64,000 nucleotides of DNA from Novosphingobium sp. HII-3 (GTDB taxonomy: Bacteria > Pseudomonadota > Alphaproteobacteria > Sphingomonadales > Sphingomonadaceae): assembly GCF_002916655.1 (NCBI RefSeq), contig NZ_PPSM01000036.1, forward strand, positions 62,001 to 126,000, read 5' to 3'. The position numbers and the translations under genes were made by a program. The notes beneath the pieces were generated by a model. That model was not told the DNA's origin. It saw nothing but the letters and a program-made list of their open reading frames with translations, and ran no database searches. Shown here in pieces: positions 18,821-26,206 of this stretch; positions within the stretch are counted from its first letter, which is position 1; each line of letters opens with the position of its first letter.

Positions 18821-18974
18821 GCCGCGCGCCTAGCAGGGTCGGCGCAAAAGCGGAACCGGGATGCGCATCTCCCGGTGACGGCAGCGATGAACCGAATGAG
18901 CCGTCATTCTTATCAACATTAAAACTTTGAGACGACGCCTCTGGCCATCGGAGTTCGCCTGTCGCAAAACGGAC

Positions 18975-19020
18975 GAATCCTTTATTGAACGGGCTTGCAA
19001 CCCCGAATCACATGTGATTC
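18975..19020. promoter_or_regulatory. Three GANTC sites, two in a 16-bp palindrome, upstream of ftsB
   Basis: GAATC at 18975-18979, GAATC at 19005-19009 and GATTC at 19016-19020 are CcrM methylation targets in alphaproteobacteria. The last two form the perfect palindrome GAATCACATGTGATTC (19005-19020). It ends directly before the ribosome site AAGAGG (19021-19026) and 10 bases before the ftsB ATG. It could be a methylation-sensitive operator or, in RNA, a small hairpin beside the ribosome site. Confidence 0.5.
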
Positions 19021-19029
19021 AAGAGGCTG

Positions 19030-19341
19030 ATGCGGCACGTGCGACAGGACACCAACATTGCCAAGGAGCGACTGGTGCAGGGCCTTGCCCTCGCGCTGCT
19101 TCTGCTCATGGTCTTGTGGTGCGTGGCCGGTCCCAGTGGGCTCCTCGCCTGGGGTGAAAACCAGCGGCTGCTCGAGCAGCGTGAGAAGCAGCTTGTCGAT
19201 CTCAAGCTGTCGAGGGACCATCTCAAAAACAGAGTTGCGCTCCTGAACCCGGAACGGATGGATCCGGACCTGGCGGGCGAACTGGTCCGCAGCCAGCTCA
19301 ATGTCGTGCATCCTGACGAGATGGTGATGCAACTTCCCTGA
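19030..19341 (+). CDS. ftsB: Cell-division protein FtsB/DivIC-like
   Basis: A small bitopic septum protein that joins FtsL and FtsQ to activate septal wall synthesis. 103 residues: a short N-terminal cytoplasmic part, one membrane helix (GLALALLLLMVLWCVAG, about 18-34), then a coiled coil (ENQRLLEQREKQLVDLKLSR, HLKNRVALL) and a conserved end with DPDLAGELVRSQLNVVHPDE. The ATG at 19030 follows AAGAGGCTG. It lies ahead of pdhA-pdhB, an arrangement common in sphingomonads and reminiscent of ftsB near eno/pdh genes in other bacteria. Divergent from the ABC-F gene. Confidence 0.92.
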   Translation: MRHVRQDTNIAKERLVQGLALALLLLMVLWCVAGPSGLLAWGENQRLLEQREKQLVDLKLSRDHLKNRVALLNPERMDPDLAGELVRSQLNVVHPDEMVMQLP

Positions 19342-19510
19342 GCGGTTCTGCGTTCTCTTCAGATGGAGAGGCGCGTGATGCTGAAATCTGCAAGTCAGGT
19401 TGCAAAAAAGGCCACGTTCGCGGGCTAATTTCAAGCCTCTGCGCTTTCGCTTTTCGGGCGTCCTTCCTATACCGCCGTTCAACAATCGCACCAACGATGG
19501 GGAGCACCCG

Positions 19511-20578
19511 TTGCCGAAAGCAAAGAACACGGCGGCCGAAACGGCTACCGAAAAAGAGGATTTCGCGCTCCACAGCCTTCAGGAAGCCTTGGACGCGGAC
19601 AAGCGCTACAAGCCTTCCAAGGAAGAGCTGCTTCGCTTCTATGAGCAGATGCTGCTCATTCGCCGCTTCGAGGAAAAGGCCGGCCAATTGTATGGTCTGG
19701 GTTTGATCGGCGGCTTCTGCCACCTCTACATCGGCCAGGAAGCCGTGGCCGTGGGGCTGCAGTCCGCTCTCGACGGGAGCAAGGATTCGGTCATCACCGG
19801 CTACCGCGATCATGGCCACATGCTCGCCTACGGCATCGATCCCAAGGTCATCATGGCCGAGCTTACCGGTCGTGAAGCCGGTATCTCGAAGGGCAAGGGC
19901 GGCTCGATGCATATGTTCTCCGTGGAGCACCGCTTCTACGGCGGCCACGGCATCGTTGGCGCGCAGGTTTCGCTCGGCGCGGGTCTGGCATTTGCTCACA
20001 AGTACCGTGAGGACGGCGGCGTCGCGATGGCCTACTTCGGTGACGGCGCGGCCAACCAGGGCCAGGTCTACGAGAGCTTCAACATGGCGGCTCTCTGGAA
20101 GCTGCCGATCATCTTTGTGATCGAAAACAATGGCTACGCCATGGGCACCGCCGTAAAGCGCGGCTCGGCCGAGACGCACTTTCATCGGCGCGGCACCGCC
20201 TTCCGCATCCCCGGCATGTCGGTGGATGGCATGGACGTGCTCGAAGTGCGCAAGTCGGCCGAGATCGCGTTGGAATACGTGCGCGCAGGCAATGGTCCGG
20301 TCCTGATGGAGCTCAACACGTACCGCTATCGCGGGCACTCGATGTCGGATCCCGCCAAGTACCGCAGCCGCGAGGAAGTGCAGGGCGTACGGGAAAAGCG
20401 TGATCCGATCGACCATGCCAAAAACGAACTGATCGCAATGGGCGTGACCGAAGAAAGCCTTAAGGAACTCGACAAGCGCGTGCGCGCCCAAGTAGCCGAA
20501 TCTGCGGACTTCGCTGAAAACTCGCCTGAGCCCACGCCTTCCGAACTGTATACCGACGTCCTGGTGGAGAGCTACTGA
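19511..20578 (+). CDS. pdhA: Pyruvate dehydrogenase E1 component, alpha subunit
   Basis: With PdhB it forms the thiamine-diphosphate E1 that decarboxylates pyruvate. 355 residues from the TTG at 19511, six bases after GGGGAG; the N-terminus then reads [20 protein letters not shown]. The catalytic part starts [20 protein letters not shown]. ThDP/Mg motif [20 protein letters not shown] ends in ENNGYAMGT, and the regulatory loop [19 protein letters not shown] is present. The open frame continues upstream to 19400, but that part is unlike any E1 N-terminus. It ends one base before pdhB. Confidence 0.95.
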   Translation: MPKAKNTAAETATEKEDFALHSLQEALDADKRYKPSKEELLRFYEQMLLIRRFEEKAGQLYGLGLIGGFCHLYIGQEAVAVGLQSALDGSKDSVITGYRDHGHMLAYGIDPKVIMAELTGREAGISKGKGGSMHMFSVEHRFYGGHGIVGAQVSLGAGLAFAHKYREDGGVAMAYFGDGAANQGQVYESFNMAALWKLPIIFVIENNGYAMGTAVKRGSAETHFHRRGTAFRIPGMSVDGMDVLEVRKSAEIALEYVRAGNGPVLMELNTYRYRGHSMSDPAKYRSREEVQGVREKRDPIDHAKNELIAMGVTEESLKELDKRVRAQVAESADFAENSPEPTPSELYTDVLVESY

Positions 20579-20579
20579 G

Positions 20580-21971
20580 ATGGCGATCGAACTGAAGATG
20601 CCCGCTCTCTCCCCGACCATGGAAGAGGGCAAGCTGGCCAAGTGGCTGGTTAAGGAGGGGGACGAGGTCACCTCCGGTGATATCCTGGCCGAGATCGAGA
20701 CCGACAAGGCGACGATGGAATTCGAGGCCGTCGATGAAGGCACGATTGGCAAGCTCCTTGTTGCCGAAGGCACCGAGGGCGTGAAGGTCGGGACCGTGAT
20801 CGCGGTGCTGGCGGGCGAGGGCGAAGACGCCTCTGCCATCGAAGCACCCAAGGCCGAAGCGAAGCTCGACGAACAGCCGGCTTCGGGCGAAAAGCCCGCC
20901 GAGGACAAAAAGCCTGCCGAGAGCGGCACCGCTAACCTGCACTCCGACATCAAGACCGCGCGGGATCCTGAACTGCCGCACGGCACCAACATGAAGACCT
21001 CGACTGTCCGCGAAGCGCTGCGCGACGCCATGGCCGAGGAGATGCGCCGTGATAGCCGCGTCTTCGTGATGGGCGAGGAAGTGGCCGAATACCAGGGCGC
21101 CTACAAGGTGACCCAGGGCCTGCTGGAGGAGTTCGGTCCGACCCGTGTCATCGACACCCCGATCACCGAGTACGGCTTCGCCGGCATCGGCACGGGCGCG
21201 GCGATGGGGGGCCTACGCCCTATCGTCGAGTTCATGACATTCAACTTCGCCATGCAGGCGATCGACCACATCATCAACTCGGCGGCGAAGACGAACTACA
21301 TGTCCGGCGGCCAGATGCGTTGTCCGGTCGTGTTCCGCGGACCGAACGGTGCGGCATCGCGCGTCGGCGCGCAGCACTCGCAGAACTATGGTCCGTGGTA
21401 CGCGAACGTCCCCGGCCTGGTCGTCATCGCTCCCTATGACGCGTCGGATGCGAAGGGCCTGCTGAAGGCGGCCATCCGTTCGGAAGACCCGGTCGTCTTC
21501 CTCGAGAATGAGCTGGTCTACGGCCGCTCGTTCGAGCTGCCCGAGCTTGACGATCATGTCCTGCCGATCGGCAAGGCCCGCATCATGCGCGAAGGCAAGG
21601 ACGTGACCATCGTGTCCTACTCGATCGGCGTCGGCCTTGCCCTGGAAGCCGCCGAGGCCCTGGCTGCCGAAGGCATCGAGGCGGAAGTCATCGACCTTCG
21701 TACCCTGCGCCCGCTGGACAAGGAGACGGTTCTGGCGAGCCTCGCCAAGACGAACCGTCTCGTCGTGGCTGAAGAAGGCTTCCCGGTCTGCTCAATCGCA
21801 TCGGAGATCTCCGCGATTTGCATGGAAGAAGGCTTCGACAGCCTCGATGCGCCGGTCGTGCGCGTTTGCAACGAAGACGTGCCGCTGCCCTATGCTGCAA
21901 ACCTCGAAAAGATGGCGATCATCGACGCCGACCGCATCGTTGCGGCGGTGAAGAAGGTCACTTACCGATAA
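20580..21971 (+). CDS. pdhB: Pyruvate dehydrogenase E1 component, beta subunit with lipoyl domain
   Basis: Residues 1-80 are a complete lipoyl domain ([20 protein letters not shown]) with the lipoylated lysine K43 in [16 protein letters not shown]. Residues about 81-130 are an Ala/Pro/Glu/Lys-rich linker. Residues about 140-463 are the E1 beta catalytic and transketolase-C part ([59 protein letters not shown]). A lipoyl domain on E1 beta is known from Zymomonas and other alphaproteobacteria, where E2 has one of its own. The E2 (pdhC) and E3 genes are not adjacent. LipA at 31.5 kb would supply the cofactor. Confidence 0.95.
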   Translation: MAIELKMPALSPTMEEGKLAKWLVKEGDEVTSGDILAEIETDKATMEFEAVDEGTIGKLLVAEGTEGVKVGTVIAVLAGEGEDASAIEAPKAEAKLDEQPASGEKPAEDKKPAESGTANLHSDIKTARDPELPHGTNMKTSTVREALRDAMAEEMRRDSRVFVMGEEVAEYQGAYKVTQGLLEEFGPTRVIDTPITEYGFAGIGTGAAMGGLRPIVEFMTFNFAMQAIDHIINSAAKTNYMSGGQMRCPVVFRGPNGAASRVGAQHSQNYGPWYANVPGLVVIAPYDASDAKGLLKAAIRSEDPVVFLENELVYGRSFELPELDDHVLPIGKARIMREGKDVTIVSYSIGVGLALEAAEALAAEGIEAEVIDLRTLRPLDKETVLASLAKTNRLVVAEEGFPVCSIASEISAICMEEGFDSLDAPVVRVCNEDVPLPYAANLEKMAIIDADRIVAAVKKVTYR

Positions 21972-21978
21972 GAGCCTT

Positions 21979-22005
21979 GGGGGCGGTGGTGCAAGCCGCC
22001 GCCCC
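21979..22005 (+). terminator. Hairpin after pdhB
   Basis: GGGGGCGGTGG (21979-21989) pairs, with one G-T wobble, with GCCGCCGCCCC (21995-22005), followed by TTCGCTTTCG. It lies eight bases after the pdhB stop. Confidence 0.6.
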
Positions 22006-22060
22006 TTCGCTTTCGATCTTCGCCGTTTGCATGACGGCGATGCTGCTTTAGGGAGGCGGC

Positions 22061-22756
22061 GTGACTGACTCCCCATCTCCTGAAATCCTCGCGTCCAATC
22101 ACGACATCCTCGTCCAGTCGCTGCCGACGGTTTCGCGCCTCGCGCTGGTCTACGCCCCTCACAACGCGCGCGAGCAGACGCTGGCGCTCCTCGCCCTTGA
22201 TGCGCGCCTGGCGCACCTGCTACGCCGTTCGCGTGAGCCTATGATGGCGCAGTTGCGCCTCGCATGGTGGCGTGAATCTCTTGGTCAACCTGCCGAGCAG
22301 TGGCCGCAGGGCGAGCCTCTTCTCGCGCTACTCAAGAGTTGGAACGGTCATCACGGCGGGCTTTCGGCACTGGTGGACGGCTGGGAGAATATGACCGGGC
22401 CGGCGCCCCTGCCGCGCACTGCGCTCGAGGCCATGGCGCAAGGCCGGGGCGAAGCCTTCGCCGCCCTCGCGGATGCGCTTGGGCGGAGCAGTGAACGGGA
22501 TGCGGCGCTGGTACTGGGCCGCGCCTGGGCGCTGAACGATCTGGCCATGCGCCTTGGTCACGGCGCCGAGCGGGAAACGGTGCTTGAACTGGTGAGAGCA
22601 TACCCCGCGTCCGGCGTGCGCGTCTCGCGCGCCCTGCGCCCGCTGATGGTGCTGCAGGGCCTTGCCGCCCGCAGGCTTGCCAAAGGCGATGAAACGGGAG
22701 CGACGTCTCCGGCCGCCCTGCTGAAGGCGATGCGGCTCGGCCTGCTGGGCTTCTGA
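22061..22756 (+). CDS. Squalene/phytoene synthase-like protein (NDUFAF6-type)
   Basis: 231 residues, GTG start. The first half follows the isoprenyl-synthase pattern: LVYAPHNAREQTLALLALDA, RLAHLLRRSREPMMAQLRLA and WWRESL. The second half keeps the helical region RAWALNDLAMRLGHGAE but lacks clear DxxxD diphosphate-binding motifs in the expected places. No carotenoid or hopanoid gene lies near. The protein therefore fits the non-catalytic branch related to the mitochondrial complex I assembly factor NDUFAF6 at least as well as a real synthase. It lies downstream of pdhB but behind a terminator. Confidence 0.75.
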   Translation: MTDSPSPEILASNHDILVQSLPTVSRLALVYAPHNAREQTLALLALDARLAHLLRRSREPMMAQLRLAWWRESLGQPAEQWPQGEPLLALLKSWNGHHGGLSALVDGWENMTGPAPLPRTALEAMAQGRGEAFAALADALGRSSERDAALVLGRAWALNDLAMRLGHGAERETVLELVRAYPASGVRVSRALRPLMVLQGLAARRLAKGDETGATSPAALLKAMRLGLLGF

Positions 22757-22826
22757 TTGCAGGGATGTAATTTCCTTCTGGGGGCGGGGCGGGGTTAGAG
22801 CGGCGGGATCATTGAGGGGTCCCGTA

Positions 22827-23279
22827 ATGAACCGCTTTCTGCTTGGCGGCATCGCCGTTTTCGTGCTGCTCGGCATCGGCCTGTTCTGGTGGCAAGGTCA
22901 TGCCCAGGTCGAATCAGCGGCTCCCAAGGCGCAGCCGGTGCCTCCGGCCCCGGCCCCGCTGCCCAGCGCCGATGCGGGCGAGGCGGTCGGTCCCGAACTG
23001 CCTGAGGCGACCGAACTCAGCCGGGAACAGCGAAGGTTTGGCCGCTACGACCGGGACCGGGACAGGCGTGTATCCCGCAACGAAATGCTTTCGACCCGTT
23101 CGGAAGCCTTCCGCAAGCTCGACAAGGACGGCAACAACCTGCTGACGTTCGAGGAATGGGCGGTCGCCACCGTCGACAAGTTCGAAAGTGCGGACGCGGA
23201 TCGCGACAGCTATCTCACGCCCGCCGAGTTCCGGAAGACAGCGCCGTCGCCCAAGCCCAAGCCGAAATGCTCCTGCTGA
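22827..23279 (+). CDS. EF-hand calcium-binding protein, membrane-anchored
   Basis: 150 residues. A hydrophobic N-terminal segment (RFLLGGIAVFVLLGIGLFWW, 3-22) anchors or exports it, a Pro/Ala-rich spacer follows to about 60, then three EF-hand loops: DRDRDRRVSRNE (75-86), DKDGNNLLTFEE (99-110) and DADRDSYLTPAE (123-134). The protein ends KPKPKCSC. The loops keep the 1, 3, 5 and 12 positions that bind calcium. GAGGGG precedes the ATG. Function unknown; calcium sensing in the periplasm is a reasonable inference. Confidence 0.88.
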   Translation: MNRFLLGGIAVFVLLGIGLFWWQGHAQVESAAPKAQPVPPAPAPLPSADAGEAVGPELPEATELSREQRRFGRYDRDRDRRVSRNEMLSTRSEAFRKLDKDGNNLLTFEEWAVATVDKFESADADRDSYLTPAEFRKTAPSPKPKPKCSC

Positions 23280-23294
23280 GGGGACGGCCTGCCG

Positions 23295-24638
23295 TCAGAC
23301 TGCGATGCCGCCCAGCCAGGGTGCGATGTCTTCCTTGGCGCGCGCCGTGTAGGCTTCCTTGCGCTGCTTCTTCTTCACGTCGTGCAACGGGGGAAAGAGG
23401 CCGAAGTTGACGTTCATGGGCTGGTAGGTTTCCGCATCCGCATCGCCGGTGATGTGGGAGAGCAGGGCGCCCAGCGCGGTGGTGCGGGGCGGGGCCTGCC
23501 AGTCGTGACCCGCCAGTTCGGAAGCGGCCATCAACCCGGAAAGGAGGCCCACCGCCGCGCTTTCGACATAGCCTTCGCAGCCCGTGATCTGCCCGGCGAA
23601 GCGCACATGTGGCGCGCTCTTCAGGCGGAGCGTGCGGTCGAGCAGGACGGGCGAGTTGATGAAGGTGTTGCGGTGAAGGCCGCCGAGCCGCGCGAACTCC
23701 GCGTTCTCGAGCCCCGGGATCGTGCGGAAGAGGCGGACCTGTTCGGCGTGCTTCAGCTTGGTCTGGAAGCCGACCATGTTCCAGATCGTGCCGAGCTTGT
23801 TGTCCTGCCGAAGCTGAACGACGGCGTAGGGCCAGCGGCCGTTCGGATGCTCCGGCGTCGCCCAGTGCGGGTTGTCCAGGCCCACCGGCTTCATCGGCCC
23901 GAAGCGCAGCGTCTCTACGCCGCGCTCTGCCATGACTTCGATGGGCATGCAGCCGTCGAAGTAAGGCGTATCGGCTTCCCACTCTTTGAAAGCCGTCTTT
24001 TCGCCCGCGATCAGCCCGGCGTGGAACGCGAGGTACTGCTCCTTGGTCATCGGGCAGTTGATGTAGTCCCTCGTCTCACCCTTGTCCCAGCGCGAAGCCA
24101 TCCAGCACACGTCCATATCGATCGTGTCGCGGTAAACGATAGGTGCGATGGCATCGAAGAAGGCGAGGCTGTCTGCGCCCGTCGCGCGGCCGATCGATCC
24201 GGCGAGCGCCTCGGCGGTCAGCGGGCCGGTGGCGACGATGACGGGCCCGCCCTCCGGAATCGCGTCGATGCGTTCGCGCACGATCTCCAGGTTGGGAAGG
24301 CCGGTGAGGCGCGCTTCGACTTCGGCGGAGAAGACGTCGCGGTCCACGGCCAGTGCGGAACCCGCTGGCACCTGTGCCTTTGCCGCAGCGCCCATGATCA
24401 GCGAATCGCAGAGGCGCATTTCATGGTGCAGCAGGCCAACGGCGTTCTTCTCGCTGTCGTCGGAGCGGAAGGAGTTGGAGCAGACCAGTTCGGCCAGCCC
24501 GTCGCCCTGGTGTGCGGGGCTGCGTTCACCGGTGCCGCGCATTTCCGAAAGGCGGACGCGGAAGCCGCGGCGGGCGAGCTGCCACGCGGCTTCGCTTCCG
24601 GCCAGGCCGCCGCCGATGATGTGGATCTGATGGGTCAT
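23295..24638 (-). CDS. trmFO: Folate-dependent tRNA uridine-54 methyltransferase
   Basis: A flavoprotein that makes ribothymidine-54 in the T-loop of tRNA with methylene-tetrahydrofolate as methyl donor. 447 residues. The FAD motif is [20 protein letters not shown]; then [20 protein letters not shown] and [13 protein letters not shown], with the catalytic cysteine in the conserved VCSNSF region. [16 protein letters not shown] and [20 protein letters not shown] are also hallmarks. Convergent with the EF-hand gene, with 15 bases between the stops. Confidence 0.96.
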   Translation of the reverse strand: MTHQIHIIGGGLAGSEAAWQLARRGFRVRLSEMRGTGERSPAHQGDGLAELVCSNSFRSDDSEKNAVGLLHHEMRLCDSLIMGAAAKAQVPAGSALAVDRDVFSAEVEARLTGLPNLEIVRERIDAIPEGGPVIVATGPLTAEALAGSIGRATGADSLAFFDAIAPIVYRDTIDMDVCWMASRWDKGETRDYINCPMTKEQYLAFHAGLIAGEKTAFKEWEADTPYFDGCMPIEVMAERGVETLRFGPMKPVGLDNPHWATPEHPNGRWPYAVVQLRQDNKLGTIWNMVGFQTKLKHAEQVRLFRTIPGLENAEFARLGGLHRNTFINSPVLLDRTLRLKSAPHVRFAGQITGCEGYVESAAVGLLSGLMAASELAGHDWQAPPRTTALGALLSHITGDADAETYQPMNVNFGLFPPLHDVKKKQRKEAYTARAKEDIAPWLGGIAV

Positions 24639-24723
24639 GGATCAGGCGCCTAGACCTTCTCGCCACGATGGAAAAGGGGCGGCGCACCTGTCATAGCGCT
24701 CGGATACACTTTCAGGAGGACCG

Positions 24724-25377
24724 ATGCCCAAGCGCGCGCTGATCGAACGCCGACCCTGGTTGCTGGCAAGCATTCTTCTGGCCGCCGCATGGGCCTGGCT
24801 GCAGGACAGCGCCTTGCCGGGACTTTACCTGCTGGTGCTCAATGCGGCGCCGCTGCTCCTCCTCGCCGTCTATGCTGTCTTGCGCCACCGGGGCAATGAC
24901 ACACGATCGCTGGCGGGAATGCTCGCGCTGCAGGGGATCGGCTCGGCGCTGTGGTACTATGCGCCGGTGATCGGGCTCAACGCGCTGCTGGTGGCTTACC
25001 TGCTTGGTCTGACGCTGTTCCTGGTTCACCGTCAACCCGTTGTTGACGCGGGCGGGCGTGTTTCAGCGCTGGTGCTGACGCTGGGGACGCCGCTGCTGTG
25101 CTACGTCGCGGCGGATCGGGCGGGCGTCCCTTTTCCGCTCTTCCTCGGCTTGGGCCTTGGAGGCATGGCGGCGTCTGCATGGATCAGCACGTTCCCGCGC
25201 CAGCGCGTCGGTTTCGGCGCGGCACTGATCGTCGCCGGCGTCATCCTGGAAATCGCCGGGGGAGGTTCTGCGGCGTCAGTACTGAGGCTCGCGGCCTGGC
25301 CGCTGTTTTACCTTGGCAACCTTGTCCTGGCCACGGGCGTAACCGGTGAACTGCAGTTGCGCGGCGGCAAGCGATAG
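24724..25377 (+). CDS. YhhN/TMEM86-type membrane protein
   Basis: 217 residues with about eight hydrophobic helices. The spacing and the C-terminal AAWPLFYLGNLVLATG resemble the YhhN family, whose animal members are lysoplasmalogenases. In bacteria function is largely unproven. The acidic catalytic residues usually expected in YhhN helices are not obvious here, so the assignment is moderate. AGGAGG stands four bases before the ATG. Its end faces the candidate ncRNA gene, and the two share a bidirectional terminator. Confidence 0.6.
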   Translation: MPKRALIERRPWLLASILLAAAWAWLQDSALPGLYLLVLNAAPLLLLAVYAVLRHRGNDTRSLAGMLALQGIGSALWYYAPVIGLNALLVAYLLGLTLFLVHRQPVVDAGGRVSALVLTLGTPLLCYVAADRAGVPFPLFLGLGLGGMAASAWISTFPRQRVGFGAALIVAGVILEIAGGGSAASVLRLAAWPLFYLGNLVLATGVTGELQLRGGKR

Positions 25378-25383
25378 GCACGG

Positions 25384-25784
25384 CAAAACGCCCGCTGGCG
25401 AATGCGGGCTTTACGCCTTGGGGGGAAACGCGAGGCAAAACCGGGCCGGCGTCGGGGCGTCCCTGCTGGAACGCGGGGAGGGAGACTGTCGTGCGAACGG
25501 CCGGGTAGCAGTCAGGACAGCCCGGCGCGACCCTGTAACGGAGACGGTTCGGACAGGCCGTGCGGGTTCGCAAGACAGGGCTGTGTCCGCTTTCGTGGGA
25601 AGCTGCCTTCACGCAGAAGGCTACCGATTGCACGAAAGTTGGGGTGGAGGGGCCGCTGTGCCGCCCGTCCAGTGAACCGCTCCGGGAGGACGCTCGTGGC
25701 GTGGTCCACGGCTTTACACCCGCGCACCGCCCACGACGCCGACCCGAGACACCTTGGCGGACGAGGCCCCGTCCGCCGCAGATG
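25384..25784 (-). ncRNA. Candidate structured RNA of about 400 nt, unidentified
   Basis: A 475-base gap between two convergent genes with no believable protein frame. On the minus strand it has a sigma-70-like promoter (25791-25819), an RNA-like body and a terminator (25390-25409 followed by GTTTTG). Stems readable in plus coordinates: 25590-25597 with 25631-25638 (8 bp), enclosing 25605-25610 with 25616-25621 (6 bp); 25517-25523 with 25578-25584 (7 bp), enclosing 25532-25536 with 25553-25557; 25756-25763 with 25770-25777 (8 bp); 25484-25488 with 25509-25513. I searched by eye for the RNase P core, tmRNA tag and T-loop and SRP tetraloop motifs on both strands and found none. The strand call depends on the promoter and terminator. 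Confidence 0.6.
25390..25409. terminator. Bidirectional terminator, YhhN gene and candidate ncRNA
   Basis: GCCCGC (25390-25395) pairs with GCGGGC (25404-25409), loop of 8 bases. To the right on the plus strand is TTTACG, to the left, read on the minus strand, GTTTTG. It ends the YhhN gene on plus and the candidate RNA on minus. Confidence 0.7.
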
Positions 25785-25790
25785 GCGAGG

Positions 25791-25819
25791 TTTGTAACCT
25801 AATGGGTTATAGAAGTCAA
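25791..25819 (-). promoter_or_regulatory. Sigma-70-like promoter for the candidate ncRNA
   Basis: On the minus strand TTGACT (25819-25814), a 17-base spacer, and TACAAA (25796-25791). Transcription would start near 25784. It is the best-matching promoter I noticed in the window, and points away from any protein gene. Confidence 0.6.
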
Positions 25820-25852
25820 GATTTCACACCGACAGCAGGATGGCTGCCGCCT

Positions 25853-26206
25853 TCAGCCGGGAAGCTGCACGTTCCCGCTACGGTCCCGCTCCACGAGAGC
25901 ATGTGAAAGCACGGCGGAAAGAGGAAGGTCGCCGTAGAGATGCGGGAAGAGCGCGCCACCGCGCGAAACCTCCCACTTAACGCCATCACCAAAGACCGTC
26001 AGATCGACGGCAGCGATGCGCAGGTTTTCCTGCCCGGCGAAGTGCTTGTCCAGAGTCGCCTGCACCTGATCGGCGGCCGACATGTGGATGTAGCCATCCG
26101 CGAGATCGACCGGCGCGCCCTTGAAGGCTCCGTCGGCGAGCAGTCGCTCGAACTGCTCGCCGGTCAGGATCTTGTACGCGACCGCGGGATGTGCGCCCGT
26201 GCTCAC
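25853..26206 (-). CDS. DUF952 family protein
   Basis: 117 residues. The family pattern is clear: YKILTGEQFERLLADGAFKG, then PVDLADGYIHMSAADQVQAT, LDKHFAGQENLRIAAVDL, and the end WEVSRGGALFPHLYGDLPLS AV. DUF952 proteins are small, fold like ADP-ribosyltransferases or ligand-binding domains and have no established function. The GTG start overlaps the gyrA stop by four bases (GTGA), so it is translated with GyrA. That pairing is unexplained. Confidence 0.85.
   Translation of the reverse strand: MSTGAHPAVAYKILTGEQFERLLADGAFKGAPVDLADGYIHMSAADQVQATLDKHFAGQENLRIAAVDLTVFGDGVKWEVSRGGALFPHLYGDLPLSAVLSHALVERDRSGNVQLPG

Noticed and set aside
19400..19510. N-terminal extension of PdhA
   Set aside because: No ribosome site and no likeness to E1 alpha; the TTG at 19511 has GGGGAG six bases upstream.
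25384..25784. RNase P RNA or tmRNA as identity of the candidate RNA
   Set aside because: No GAGGAAAGUCC or ACAGAA blocks, no tag-peptide frame ending in alanines, and no TTCRA T-loop on either strand.
25402..25802. Several long overlapping open frames on both strands, up to 131 codons
   Set aside because: Arg/Gly/Pro-rich translations with no family likeness, all in a GC-rich structured stretch; better explained as an RNA gene.
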